Source: Bacillota bacterium
GTDB lineage: Bacteria > Bacillota > Clostridia > Saccharofermentanales > Fastidiosipilaceae
DNA length: 64,000 nucleotides
Assembly (NCBI GenBank): GCA_023388435.1
Contig: JAEWGG010000033.1
Coordinates: 1 to 64,000, forward strand
Direction: 5' to 3'
In this document: one piece after another, positions 23,516-31,783 of the stretch
Position numbering within the stretch: the first letter of the stretch is position 1
Layout: each line of letters opens with the position of its first letter
Position numbers and translations under genes: made by a program
Notes under the pieces: generated by a model
Databases searched by the model: none
Seen by the model: only the letters and a program-made list of their open reading frames with translations
What the model was told of the DNA's origin: nothing

Positions 23516-26074
23516 ATGAAAAAAGGACTATGCTTCTTGGCCCTTCTGGCGGGCCTCTGCCTCTTTCCGGCGGGAGTCCTGCACGGGGCTGAACTGAGTC
23601 CTGAGCACGGGACCGAAGTGACGGTGGCAGCTCTGGTGGAAGAGGCAGCGCCGCCGCTGGCTGAGGCTGAGTCTGGCGTGACGGTGGAGGCGCTGGAAGC
23701 CCCGGCCCAGTCAGATGGGGATGAGGCCCTTCAGCCAGTCGACACAGAACGTCTGGATGAGGCGGCGCCGAGCACAGCGGACGAAGGCCTGGGCGCGGGG
23801 GAGGACAGGGGGCTGACAGAGGCCTTGCAGCCGTCCCTGGATAAGTTGCAGAGCGGGACCAGCAGTCAGACTGTCCCTGCTGAGTCCGCTGCTGAACGGG
23901 CGACCAGGGCGACGGGGCGCTCCGCTATTACGGAAGCGTCTTCTGCGACGGAAGCCTCAGCTGCCATAGAGACCCCAGCTGCCACGGAGGCCTCAGCTGC
24001 CACGGAGGCCAGTCCCGCGGCAGACGCGAACCAGCCGCTTCTCAGTGGCTGGCAGGTGGAGGGTGGACGGCGTTACTACTACAGTCCGGAGACCCATAAG
24101 CGGCAGCTGGGCTGGCTGGAACTGGATGGCCAGCGCTACTATCTCGACCCTCAGCAGGCTGGGGCGGCGCTCAAGGGCCTGCAGCAGATTGGCGGCCATT
24201 ATTACCTCTTCAGTACGAATGACTGCCGCCAGCTGACAGGCTTCCAGCGCTACAGGGGCCAGCGCTACTACTTCCAGCCCCAGGATAATGGCCGGGCGGC
24301 CATGGGTCTGGTGGAGATCGCGGGGCAGAAGTACCTCTTTAGTACGCGGGACGCCCGGCAACTCGTGGGTCTGCAGCGCTATCAGAATGAGCGCTATCTC
24401 TTTAGCACCCGTGATGGGCGCATGCTCAAGGGCCTGCAGCGTTTTGGCCAGCAGCGCTATCTCTTTAGCACCCGTGACGGGCGCATGCTCAAGGGCCTAC
24501 AGCGCTTCGGTCAGGACTGCTATCTCTTCAGCACTGTGGATGGCCGTCAGCTGACAGGCTTCCAGCGCTATCGAGGCCAGCGCTACTACTTCGACGCCGC
24601 CAAGCGCGGTCAGGCGCTGCAGGGCTGGCAGGACCTGCCGGGCGGCCGCTACTACTTTGATCCCCAGAGCCTGAAGGCCCTCTCTGGCCTCCAGTGGGTC
24701 GGGGGCCGGCTCTACTACTTCGATGAGCGCCAGAATCACCTGCATTACGGCTTCCGTGACCTGCCCTCAGGCCGCTACTACTTCGATCCGGGAACTGGCA
24801 CCGCCCATGTCAACTGGCTCGATCTGAACGGGGCGCGTTACTTTTTCAATCCCGTAGATGGCGTCCAGGTCCGGGGCTGGCAGGATTTGCCGACCGGCCG
24901 CTACTACTTTGACCCCCAGAGCCTGAAGGCCCTCTCTGGCCTCCAGTGGGTTGAGGGCCGGCTCTACTACTTCGATGAGCGCGAAAACCACCTGCACTAC
25001 GGCTTCCGTGACCTACCCTCAGGCCGCTACTACTTCGATCCAGGAACTGGCACCGCCCATGTCAACTGGCTCGATCTGGAGGGTGAGCGCTATTATTTCA
25101 ATCCTGTCGACGGCGTCCAGGTCCGGGGCTGGCAGTCCAGGGAGGGGGAGCGCTACTTCCTCGACTACTACAGCGGCAAGATGCGAAAATATGAGTGGAT
25201 TTTTGATGACTATCGCCACTATTTTCTCGCCTGGGATGGGCGGGCCCTGCGCTCCGGCACCTATGAACTGGATTGGCGCAGCTTCACCTTCGAAGACGAT
25301 GGGGCCCGGGTCAAGAGCCAGGACCTGTGGTACGTGATTCCGGAAATTTGTAAGGGATACAGCGCCTATGACTTCTCCGTCTATTACGAGGCGGAGGGGA
25401 CGGGGGCCAGCTACTCCTATCATGGTGAGGATCAGCTCTATCCGGCAAGCGTCATTAAAACATTTGTGGCCGCTGCCTACTATGAGGCCCTGGAGCGGGG
25501 CCTGGTCAGCTGGAGCGACTCCGTAGAGTCCTCCCTGCGCGTGATGCTCACCGTCAGTTCCAATGACGGTTATAACCGGCTGGTCTATGCCCTGGGCAAC
25601 GGGAGCTGGAGCCGCGGCTGTGCGCGGGTCAATGACTTTTGCCAGCGCCACGGCTATACGGCGACGGGCGTGCACCACAGTCTGCACCCCAGCGGCTACG
25701 CAATGACCTCGGACGGAGGGGGCAAGAATAAGTCCTCGGCCCGAGACAACGCCCGGCTGATGTTGGATATTAAGACGGGAAAACTGCTCAACGCGGATAA
25801 CACAGCCCGGCTGATGCGCCACCTGGGGGACCAGCGCTGGAGGGACAAAATCCCGGCCGCAGTACCTTCCTGGGTTCCTGTCTATAATAAGACCGGTTAC
25901 ACGATTATGGATTATGGAGAGGTGGCGCAGGACAGCGCCTACGTCGCCCGCATCGGCCACGGCTACGGCCTGTCCATCTTCATCCGCAACGGTTGGGGCG
26001 TGTTGGATACCCCCCGTGGCTATCGTATGTTCCAGGACATCTCCCGCGCCGTCTACTACTATGGCCTCTGGTAG
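23516..26074 (+). CDS. Secreted cell-wall-binding-repeat protein with beta-lactamase-like domain
   Basis: An 852-residue exported protein. Signal peptide about 1-24; Ala/Glu/Thr-rich low-complexity linker to about 175 with TEASAA-type repeats; about 17 cell-wall-binding repeats of roughly 21 residues (RYYF/LFSTRDGR pattern) from about 176 to 545; then a serine hydrolase domain of the class A beta-lactamase fold. Its motifs are S645-x-x-K648 (ASVIK), SSN at 681-683 and KTG at 792-794. Glu166-type deacylation cannot be judged. It could be a cell-wall hydrolase/peptidase or a surface esterase; a true antibiotic-inactivating role is not implied. RBS GGAGTGGAGG precedes the ATG. Confidence 0.85.
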   Translation: MKKGLCFLALLAGLCLFPAGVLHGAELSPEHGTEVTVAALVEEAAPPLAEAESGVTVEALEAPAQSDGDEALQPVDTERLDEAAPSTADEGLGAGEDRGLTEALQPSLDKLQSGTSSQTVPAESAAERATRATGRSAITEASSATEASAAIETPAATEASAATEASPAADANQPLLSGWQVEGGRRYYYSPETHKRQLGWLELDGQRYYLDPQQAGAALKGLQQIGGHYYLFSTNDCRQLTGFQRYRGQRYYFQPQDNGRAAMGLVEIAGQKYLFSTRDARQLVGLQRYQNERYLFSTRDGRMLKGLQRFGQQRYLFSTRDGRMLKGLQRFGQDCYLFSTVDGRQLTGFQRYRGQRYYFDAAKRGQALQGWQDLPGGRYYFDPQSLKALSGLQWVGGRLYYFDERQNHLHYGFRDLPSGRYYFDPGTGTAHVNWLDLNGARYFFNPVDGVQVRGWQDLPTGRYYFDPQSLKALSGLQWVEGRLYYFDERENHLHYGFRDLPSGRYYFDPGTGTAHVNWLDLEGERYYFNPVDGVQVRGWQSREGERYFLDYYSGKMRKYEWIFDDYRHYFLAWDGRALRSGTYELDWRSFTFEDDGARVKSQDLWYVIPEICKGYSAYDFSVYYEAEGTGASYSYHGEDQLYPASVIKTFVAAAYYEALERGLVSWSDSVESSLRVMLTVSSNDGYNRLVYALGNGSWSRGCARVNDFCQRHGYTATGVHHSLHPSGYAMTSDGGGKNKSSARDNARLMLDIKTGKLLNADNTARLMRHLGDQRWRDKIPAAVPSWVPVYNKTGYTIMDYGEVAQDSAYVARIGHGYGLSIFIRNGWGVLDTPRGYRMFQDISRAVYYYGLW
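24044..25150 (+). repeat. Coding tandem repeats of cell-wall-binding units
   Basis: Units of about 63 bp encode the YYF/LFS repeats. Two neighbouring units around 24390-24510 are nearly identical at DNA level (LFSTRDGRMLKGLQRFG twice), and a block of four units starting near 24640 recurs 252 bp later (24892 onward) with few changes. Such recent duplications suggest the array expands and shrinks by recombination. Confidence 0.85.
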
Positions 26075-26128
26075 GATCCCAGCAGCCGCCCGCGAAGGGG
26101 GGCGGGGACGCTTGGAAAGAGCAGACTG

Positions 26129-26179
26129 AAAAAAGGTGCTGGGTTCAGACGCTTTGCGTTTTGACCCCGGCGCCTTTTT
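26129..26179 (+). terminator. Terminator after the cell-wall-binding protein gene
   Basis: A long stem from AAAAAGGTGC (26130-26139) to GGCGCCTTTTT (26169-26179) with inner hairpin ACGC-TTT-GCGT; A-run and T-run on either side allow action in both directions. Confidence 0.85.
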
Positions 26180-26266
26180 CCATAGTCCCCGGGGTCTGGT
26201 CCAGGCAGCTGTACGCGGAAAAAGACTATAATAATCCTGTCGGTCATGAGGGGAGTGAACAGTGCT

Positions 26267-28447
26267 ATGGCGCGTTTTGTAGGTGTTTTGGTCGAGAAGC
26301 AGGGGCGGACTCTGGTCCAGCTTCGGCAAAAAGGCTTAAGTTATGAGATACGCATCCCGGGCAGCCTCCTGCATGGGGCCCCTCTGGGCAATCTCGTCGC
26401 GGTGCTGGTCCCCGATGAGCAGGTGGAAAGGGCCCTGGCCCGCGTGGAGGGAAGGGAACAGTATGCCCCACTGAGCCTCCAGGGCGAGGTGGAGCGGGTG
26501 CTCGGCAATCCTGAATTCAGCGACGTCCAGATGCAGGGGATTATCGAGGCCCATGGCCTGGCCACAGACTTTCTCCCCGAGGAGCTGGCCGCCGCGGAGA
26601 AAGTCCCGCAGACGCTCAGCGAGGCCTACATCCAGCGCTGTCTCAAGGCGGGACGGAGGGACCTGCGCAGGCTGCGGACCCTGACCATCGACGGGAAGGA
26701 TGCGAAGGACCTGGATGATGCCATTTCGATCCGCCGCCAGAAGGACGGGAGCTACCGCCTCTGGGTTCATATCGCCGATGTCAGCCACTACGTGACTGAG
26801 GGCTCTGTTCTGGATCAGGCGGCCCTGTCCCGGGGCAATTCCACCTATCTGGCTGATCGGGTCCTGCCCATGCTGCCGGTTCAGCTCTCCAACGGTATCT
26901 GCAGCCTCCATCCAGAGGTTGACCGTCTCTGCCTCAGTGCCGAGCTGGACTTCGATGCCGAGGGACGCCGCCTGGGCGGACGCGTCTATCCCTCCGTCAT
27001 CCGCTCGGACCTCCGCGCGAATTACCAGGATGTCCAGACCCTCATCTATGAGGGGGGAAAGGTGCCTGAATACCGCTCTTTTAAGCATATGCTCCAAAAA
27101 ATGGCGGACCTGGCCGCCCTCCTGCGGGCCCGCCGCCGTGAGCGGGGCTTCCTGGACTTTTCCCTGCCTGAGACCAAGCTGCAGCTGGATGCTGAGGGCC
27201 AGGTCCAGGACATTCGACCCTATCCCCAGCAGGAGGCCCAGCAGATCATCGAGGAGTTCATGATCGCGGCCAATGTCTTCGTTGCCGAGCACTTTGGGCC
27301 CCTCTGTCCAGCCTTCATCTACCGGGTGCACGAGAAGCCGGACCTGGAAAAAATTGAGCGCTTCGCCCAGGCCGCCCGCCAGGTGGGCCTGAGCTACAAG
27401 CTGCGCGAGCTCAGCGAAATCCAGAGCCTGGCCCGTGCCGCCCGCGAGATTCAGGACTCAGAGGCTGCGGACCTGCTCCAGCAGCTTCTCCTGCGCTCCA
27501 TGGCGAAGGCCCGCTATGATCGGCGCTGTCTTGGCCACTTCGCCCTGGACGAGGACCACTACTGCCACTTCACCTCGCCCATCCGCCGTTATGCTGACCT
27601 CTTTATCCACCGTATGATCCACTACCAACTTGCAGGTAAAAAATCTGGGGCTGGCCGCCAGGCCAAGGCCCAGGCTGCGGCGGAACGTTGCTCGATCTGT
27701 GAGCGGGAGTCCATGGCCGCGGAATATGAGTCCGTGGAACTTAAGATGGCCGAGTATATGGAGGGGCGCGTAGGGGAGGCCTACGTGGGCCAGATTGTGG
27801 GCCTCATCGCCTCGGGGGCCTTCGTCCGTCTGGAGAATACGGTGGAGGGCTTCTTGCCCTTTCGCCTGCTGGAGGACCACTTCGTCTACAACGAACAGGA
27901 ACTGCGGGCCCTGGGCTTGCGCAGCGGCCAGGAACTGGCCGTGGGCCAGTTCATACAGCTGGAGCTGGCGGCGGTCTCTGTGCCCCGCCGACACATTGAC
28001 TTCCGTCCCCAGCTCCCGCTCCGAGTCTGGCGTGGGGGCTACGCCCTGCCCCCAGATATGGTGAACGGGACGGGGGGGAGTTCCAGGGCCAGCGGTCACG
28101 CGACCATCGTCTTTCCCCAGCGTGAGACCAGGGGCCAGCGCCGTCATCAGCGGCGACTTGAAGCGGCCCGCCTGGCCCTGGAGGAGGCCAGACAGGCCCG
28201 GCAGACGGCAGAGGAAGCCAGGTACCGGGCCCAGGTCGCCCTGGAGGCCGCCGGGCTCAGCTGGTCTGAGAGGCTTCTGGAAGAGCCTTTAGACTGGGAT
28301 GGAGAGGAGCAGGTTCAGAATCAGGCACGGCGTCAGCGTGCCCAGTCCAGGGTCCAGAACGGCCGCCGCCAGGCCCCTGGACCTAAGGGCCTGCGCCGGC
28401 AGAAGGCGTCCCGCAGCCGGAAGAAACGGGCTTCCAGGCGGCGCTAG
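26267..28447 (+). CDS. rnr: Ribonuclease R
   Basis: A 726-residue 3'-5' exoribonuclease of the RNB family that degrades structured RNA. The RNB core shows IDGKDAKDLDDAISI (catalytic Asp cluster, about residue 145), HIADVSHYV, SRGNSTYLADRVLPMLP, the IEEFMIAANV motif and FTSPIRRYADLFIHR. An S1 domain follows (GEAYVGQIVGLIASGAFV) and then a very basic Arg/Lys/Gln-rich tail of about 130 residues. ATG 26267 lies after GAGGGGAGTG; earlier GTG/ATG codons overlap that site. smpB, often the next gene, is absent. Confidence 0.95.
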   Translation: MARFVGVLVEKQGRTLVQLRQKGLSYEIRIPGSLLHGAPLGNLVAVLVPDEQVERALARVEGREQYAPLSLQGEVERVLGNPEFSDVQMQGIIEAHGLATDFLPEELAAAEKVPQTLSEAYIQRCLKAGRRDLRRLRTLTIDGKDAKDLDDAISIRRQKDGSYRLWVHIADVSHYVTEGSVLDQAALSRGNSTYLADRVLPMLPVQLSNGICSLHPEVDRLCLSAELDFDAEGRRLGGRVYPSVIRSDLRANYQDVQTLIYEGGKVPEYRSFKHMLQKMADLAALLRARRRERGFLDFSLPETKLQLDAEGQVQDIRPYPQQEAQQIIEEFMIAANVFVAEHFGPLCPAFIYRVHEKPDLEKIERFAQAARQVGLSYKLRELSEIQSLARAAREIQDSEAADLLQQLLLRSMAKARYDRRCLGHFALDEDHYCHFTSPIRRYADLFIHRMIHYQLAGKKSGAGRQAKAQAAAERCSICERESMAAEYESVELKMAEYMEGRVGEAYVGQIVGLIASGAFVRLENTVEGFLPFRLLEDHFVYNEQELRALGLRSGQELAVGQFIQLELAAVSVPRRHIDFRPQLPLRVWRGGYALPPDMVNGTGGSSRASGHATIVFPQRETRGQRRHQRRLEAARLALEEARQARQTAEEARYRAQVALEAAGLSWSERLLEEPLDWDGEEQVQNQARRQRAQSRVQNGRRQAPGPKGLRRQKASRSRKKRASRRR

Positions 28448-28484
28448 GATCGGGGGGCTTTTGCCAGATAGCTTATAGGGAACA

Positions 28485-28520
28485 GAAAAAACTGCTGAAC
28501 GCCCATTCAGGTTTCAGCAG
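28485..28520 (-). terminator. Terminator of the HPr-like gene
   Basis: On the - strand CTGCTGAA pairs with TTCAGCAG (+ positions 28513-28520 and 28492-28499) and is followed by six Ts. Confidence 0.75.
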
Positions 28521-28579
28521 CCGCCTGGTGACAGTCAGAAAGAGGGGGCTAAAGAAGGGGCCCGGCCCGGTGCTGGAGC

Positions 28580-28822
28580 CTAATTGGCCAGCTCCGCTGC
28601 CCGGAAGGTCTCCAGCTTCGTCAGGAGGTCCTGGCAGTCCTGGCTGTGTATGCGCACGTCGATGACCTCGTCCAGATTTAGACTGAAAATCCCCATAATG
28701 GACTTCGCATCCACGACATAGCGACCCGAGATCAGGTCCACGTCATAGGGAAATTCATTAACTATGTGAACAAAGCGCTGCACATCTTGAATCGTGTGGA
28801 GCATGACCCGCAAATGCGTCAT
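28580..28822 (-). CDS. HPr-like protein lacking the phosphorylatable histidine
   Basis: An 80-residue protein with the HPr fold pattern. The Ser46 region is well kept (DAKSIMGIFSLNLDE), with GRYVVDAKS before it, but the active-site loop that in HPr carries His15 (GxHARPA) is replaced by LHTIQDVQRFV. It therefore cannot act as a standard PTS phosphocarrier; a regulatory role, as for Crh, is possible. Similar His-less forms are common in Clostridia. RBS GGAGG on the - strand. It is divergent from the next hydrolase gene. Confidence 0.8.
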   Translation of the reverse strand: MTHLRVMLHTIQDVQRFVHIVNEFPYDVDLISGRYVVDAKSIMGIFSLNLDEVIDVRIHSQDCQDLLTKLETFRAAELAN

Positions 28823-28948
28823 ACAAGGCCTCCGATGTTACAATCTGTTCTCAATTTTAGCACAAGTCTGTTGCTGGGCCCCAGGGGGGCCTGGGCCCTG
28901 TGGTACTATCTATTACTACACTAATCTATCGACGCTTCGGAGGTCGCC

Positions 28949-30184
28949 ATGCAACCTGCACTAAAAATATATGAGATGGCTCTCGCCCAGGGCGACAAGG
29001 GTAACTTGCACGTCACGCTCTACTCCCCCCCGGAGCGGGCCAGGCTCAAGGGGATCGTGCTCCTCGTCCACCAGTACGGGGAGAATGCGGACCGCTATCG
29101 AATTTTTGCCAAGGAGGCCCTGGTTCCCGCCGGCTACGCCCTGATGGTCCCCGACCTGCCTGGCTGTGGCCAGTCCTGGGGGGCCCCTGGCCAGTGCCAG
29201 CTGGAGGAGGCTCTGGAGGCTCTGGAACTCTGTCAGGACCTCCTCGCCCAGCAGACTCGTGAGCTGCCCCGCTTTCTTTTTGGTCATGGTACGGGCGCGC
29301 TTATGGCTCTGGAGTATCTTCTGACCCGCCCCGCCAGTCAGAGCTTCTACCACGCGGTCCTGATCTCCTCACCTTATCTGCGCCAGAGGAGAGAACCCTC
29401 GGACCTGCGCTTTAAGCTCTGGGATCTCCTGGCCAAGGTCCTGCCCAGCAGGACCTGTCGCCTCCGCCTGCCCGCGGACTGCCTGACGGATGACCGCCGG
29501 GTTCTGATGGACCGTGAGCAGGACAACTACGTCCACGACCGCTGTTCCTGCGGTCTCCGCGTTCGCCTGCACGAGCTCGGAGCGCGCTTAGCCCAGGAGG
29601 CTCCCGGCCTCCCCCTGCCCCTCCTGATGATGTACGGCGGGGCTGAGCAGTGGCTGTCCTTACCGAGCCTGCGGGACTTCGCCCGCCAGCTCCCAGAATA
29701 TATGAACAGCATCGAATGGCCGCACTTCCTCTTCGACCTGCACAATATGCAGGATCGCCGCAGCTACTTTGACACAGTGATCGAATACCTGGAACTCTGC
29801 TTGCAGCGTGGATTACAGGTCATTCCCCAGGCCCGGGAAGCGGCTGTTGAGCAGCTTCCTGCCGACGCTGTGGGAGAGCCTGAAGAAGCGTTTGCAGAGG
29901 GCTCGGAAGCCGGCCCTGAGCAGGGTACAGAAGGGGCGGAAGAGCTGGAAGAGCTGGGCGCTGCGGCTGGCAGTTTTGAGGCCATTGCGGCTGATGACGC
30001 CCTGGATGCATATCTGGATGGAGCTGCTGGGGAGGAGCCCGAGGAAGACGAGGGACAGGAAGAAGCCGCCGTTCCAGAGTATTTGGCAGAGGGAACTCAG
30101 GAGGAGGACGAACTCTTTCCGAGCGACTGGGCTCGCCGCCACGCTGGGGACTCTGAGCTCAGCGCTGAGGACTCCCATGGCTGA
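28949..30184 (+). CDS. Alpha/beta-hydrolase pseudoenzyme with acidic tail
   Basis: A 411-residue protein. Residues 1-290 follow the monoacylglycerol-lipase/serine aminopeptidase pattern: GIVLLVHQYGENADRY, GYALMVPDLPGCGQSWG (lid start) and a helix after the elbow. The elbow reads FGHGTGA: Gly114 stands where the nucleophile Ser of GHSxG belongs. The acid site region MYGGAEQW has Glu for Asp; a His is present in WPHFLFD. Residues about 300-411 are a Glu/Ala-rich acidic tail (for example EDEGQEEAAVPE). Probably non-catalytic. Its last 8 bp overlap the mtaB start, which suggests coupled translation. Confidence 0.75.
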   Translation: MQPALKIYEMALAQGDKGNLHVTLYSPPERARLKGIVLLVHQYGENADRYRIFAKEALVPAGYALMVPDLPGCGQSWGAPGQCQLEEALEALELCQDLLAQQTRELPRFLFGHGTGALMALEYLLTRPASQSFYHAVLISSPYLRQRREPSDLRFKLWDLLAKVLPSRTCRLRLPADCLTDDRRVLMDREQDNYVHDRCSCGLRVRLHELGARLAQEAPGLPLPLLMMYGGAEQWLSLPSLRDFARQLPEYMNSIEWPHFLFDLHNMQDRRSYFDTVIEYLELCLQRGLQVIPQAREAAVEQLPADAVGEPEEAFAEGSEAGPEQGTEGAEELEELGAAAGSFEAIAADDALDAYLDGAAGEEPEEDEGQEEAAVPEYLAEGTQEEDELFPSDWARRHAGDSELSAEDSHG

Positions 30185-31604
30185 GCCCCAGCCCTACCGC
30201 GTAGCCCTCGTCAATCTGGGCTGCCGCGTCAATCGCTATGAGGCGGATGCCGTCCTCCAACAGTTTCGGGCCCTCGGCTTCACGGTGGTCGACTACCAGG
30301 AGGCGGCGGATGTCTATGTCGTCAACAGCTGCGCCGTAACGGGTGAGGCCGTACGAAAGTCTGGCCAGTTCCTGCGCCGGGCCCGCCGCAGGAATCCCCA
30401 GGCCCTGGTCGTGGCCATGGGCTGCGTCCAGGCCCTGGAGGGCGCCCACTGCGACGCGGACCTTTCCATCGGCTCCAAGGGCAAGGGCCGCTTGGCGGCT
30501 GAGGTTCTGAAGCTGCTCCAGGCCCGCGGGCAGGTCCAGGCCCCCTCGCTTGTGGACTGGCTCTCCGCTCCGGAGCGTTCAGGCTATTTTTTACAGGGCC
30601 GCCGACAGAAGCCTGAGGGCGGACCCAGTGCTCAGCGCTATGCCGATTTTGAGGAGCTGGGTCACGTCGCCCAGCAAACGGAGAGTAGAGCCTTCATAAA
30701 AATCCAGGATGGCTGTAACCAGTTTTGCACCTACTGCACCATCCCCCTGGCCCGGGGCCGTATCGCCAGCCGTCGTCCTGAGGAGGTGCTGGCTGAAGCG
30801 CGGGAGCTCGTGGCAGCTGGCTATCAGGAAATTACCCTCACCGGCATCCATATCTGTTCTTACGGCCAGGACCGTGGCGAGGGCATTGCCGCCCTCATGG
30901 ATCTCTGTGCTGCGCTGACCAGCCTGGAAGGCCTGGAGCGCCTGCGTTTTGGCTCCATGGAGCCCCTGTCCATTACGCCCGAATTTCTGGAGCGCTTCGC
31001 CCAGAACCCTAAGCTCTGCCATCACCTCCACCTCTCTCTGCAGAGCGGTTCAGAGGCTGTTCTCACCCGCATGGGACGCAACTACCGCCCCGCCGACTAT
31101 CGGGCCATAGTCCAGGGCCTGCGCGAGCGCATGCCAGACTTCGAGATCAGCACGGATATCATCTGCGCTTTTCCGGGTGAAAGTCCAGCCCAGCACCAGG
31201 AGAGTCTGGACTTTTGCCGTGAGATGCGTTTTTCGCACATGCACATCTTTCCCTATGCCCCCCGGCCGATGACCGCCGCAGCCCGCATGCCGGAACAGCT
31301 GAGTAAGGAGGTCAAGCAGGCCCGCTGCCAGGACTTTGCCACTTTGGAGCAGAGTCTGCGCCAGGAGCGTCTGGAGAGCCAGCTCGGTAGGGAGCTGAGC
31401 CTGCTGGTTGAGGAGGAGCTGGAGACGGCGGAGGGCCGCTATTGGGCTGGCTACAGTGACAGCTACCTTCCCTTGCGCTACCGGCGTCCCGAGGGCAGCC
31501 CCCGTCTGGCTGAGCTGCTTGAAAAGAGCGGTAAGCGGACCCTGCTCCTTCCGGTCAAGGCTGTCGGCTGCACCGGGGACCATGTCCTGGTCCAGCCCCT
31601 CTAA
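30177..31604 (+). CDS. mtaB: tRNA t6A37 methylthiotransferase MtaB
   Basis: A 475-residue radical-SAM methylthiotransferase that turns t6A37 into ms2t6A37 in tRNAs reading ANN codons. N-terminal MTTase domain begins VALVNLGCRVNRYEADAV, with cysteines in NSCAVT and MGCVQ for the second cluster; the SAM cluster motif is C180-x3-C184-x2-C187 (DGCNQFCTYCTIP); a TRAM-like C-terminal domain follows. The LGCRVN form separates MtaB from MiaB and RimO. The start at 30177 overlaps the hydrolase stop; the open frame extends upstream, but that stretch does not resemble the family. Confidence 0.94.
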   Translation: MAEPQPYRVALVNLGCRVNRYEADAVLQQFRALGFTVVDYQEAADVYVVNSCAVTGEAVRKSGQFLRRARRRNPQALVVAMGCVQALEGAHCDADLSIGSKGKGRLAAEVLKLLQARGQVQAPSLVDWLSAPERSGYFLQGRRQKPEGGPSAQRYADFEELGHVAQQTESRAFIKIQDGCNQFCTYCTIPLARGRIASRRPEEVLAEARELVAAGYQEITLTGIHICSYGQDRGEGIAALMDLCAALTSLEGLERLRFGSMEPLSITPEFLERFAQNPKLCHHLHLSLQSGSEAVLTRMGRNYRPADYRAIVQGLRERMPDFEISTDIICAFPGESPAQHQESLDFCREMRFSHMHIFPYAPRPMTAAARMPEQLSKEVKQARCQDFATLEQSLRQERLESQLGRELSLLVEEELETAEGRYWAGYSDSYLPLRYRRPEGSPRLAELLEKSGKRTLLLPVKAVGCTGDHVLVQPL

Positions 31605-31656
31605 GTCTTTGGCTGGACGGGCCTGCTACAAGCCTGCTAACTGTGAAGAAAGTACA

Positions 31657-31690
31657 GAAAAGTCCCCGCCTTCGGGGACTTTTCTTGTTT
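31657..31690 (+). terminator. Terminator of mtaB
   Basis: A 12-bp perfect stem GAAAAGTCCCCG / CGGGGACTTTTC (31657-31668, 31673-31684) with a CCTT loop; T-rich sequence follows. Confidence 0.85.
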
Positions 31691-31727
31691 AATACAGATG
31701 ATATTCTAGAATTACGCATATTATCTA

Positions 31728-31755
31728 TTGAAAATTCACTTATAGCGTTTATAAT
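31728..31755 (+). promoter_or_regulatory. Promoter of the amino-acid ABC operon
   Basis: TTGAAA (31728-31733), 16 bp, perfect TATAAT (31750-31755), 28 bp before the lipoprotein ATG, in an AT-rich stretch. Confidence 0.7.
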
Positions 31756-31783
31756 GCCTTTTATAAGCAAATGGAGGTTCCCA

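Noticed and set aside
24044..25150. Regular repeats as a possible CRISPR array
   Set aside because: The repeats are in frame, contiguous without unique spacers and encode cell-wall-binding units; no cas genes are present.
25441..26074. Antibiotic-resistance beta-lactamase
   Set aside because: The domain has SxxK and KTG but is fused to long wall-binding repeats, and the deacylation glutamate cannot be placed; a wall hydrolase or peptidase is equally possible.
29808..30176. Upstream open extension of the mtaB frame
   Set aside because: It overlaps the acidic tail of the hydrolase gene, does not resemble methylthiotransferases, and a well-placed ATG at 30177 gives the standard N-terminus.
28949..30184. 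Active monoacylglycerol lipase
   Set aside because: The nucleophile serine is glycine (GHGTG), so the usual activity cannot be claimed.
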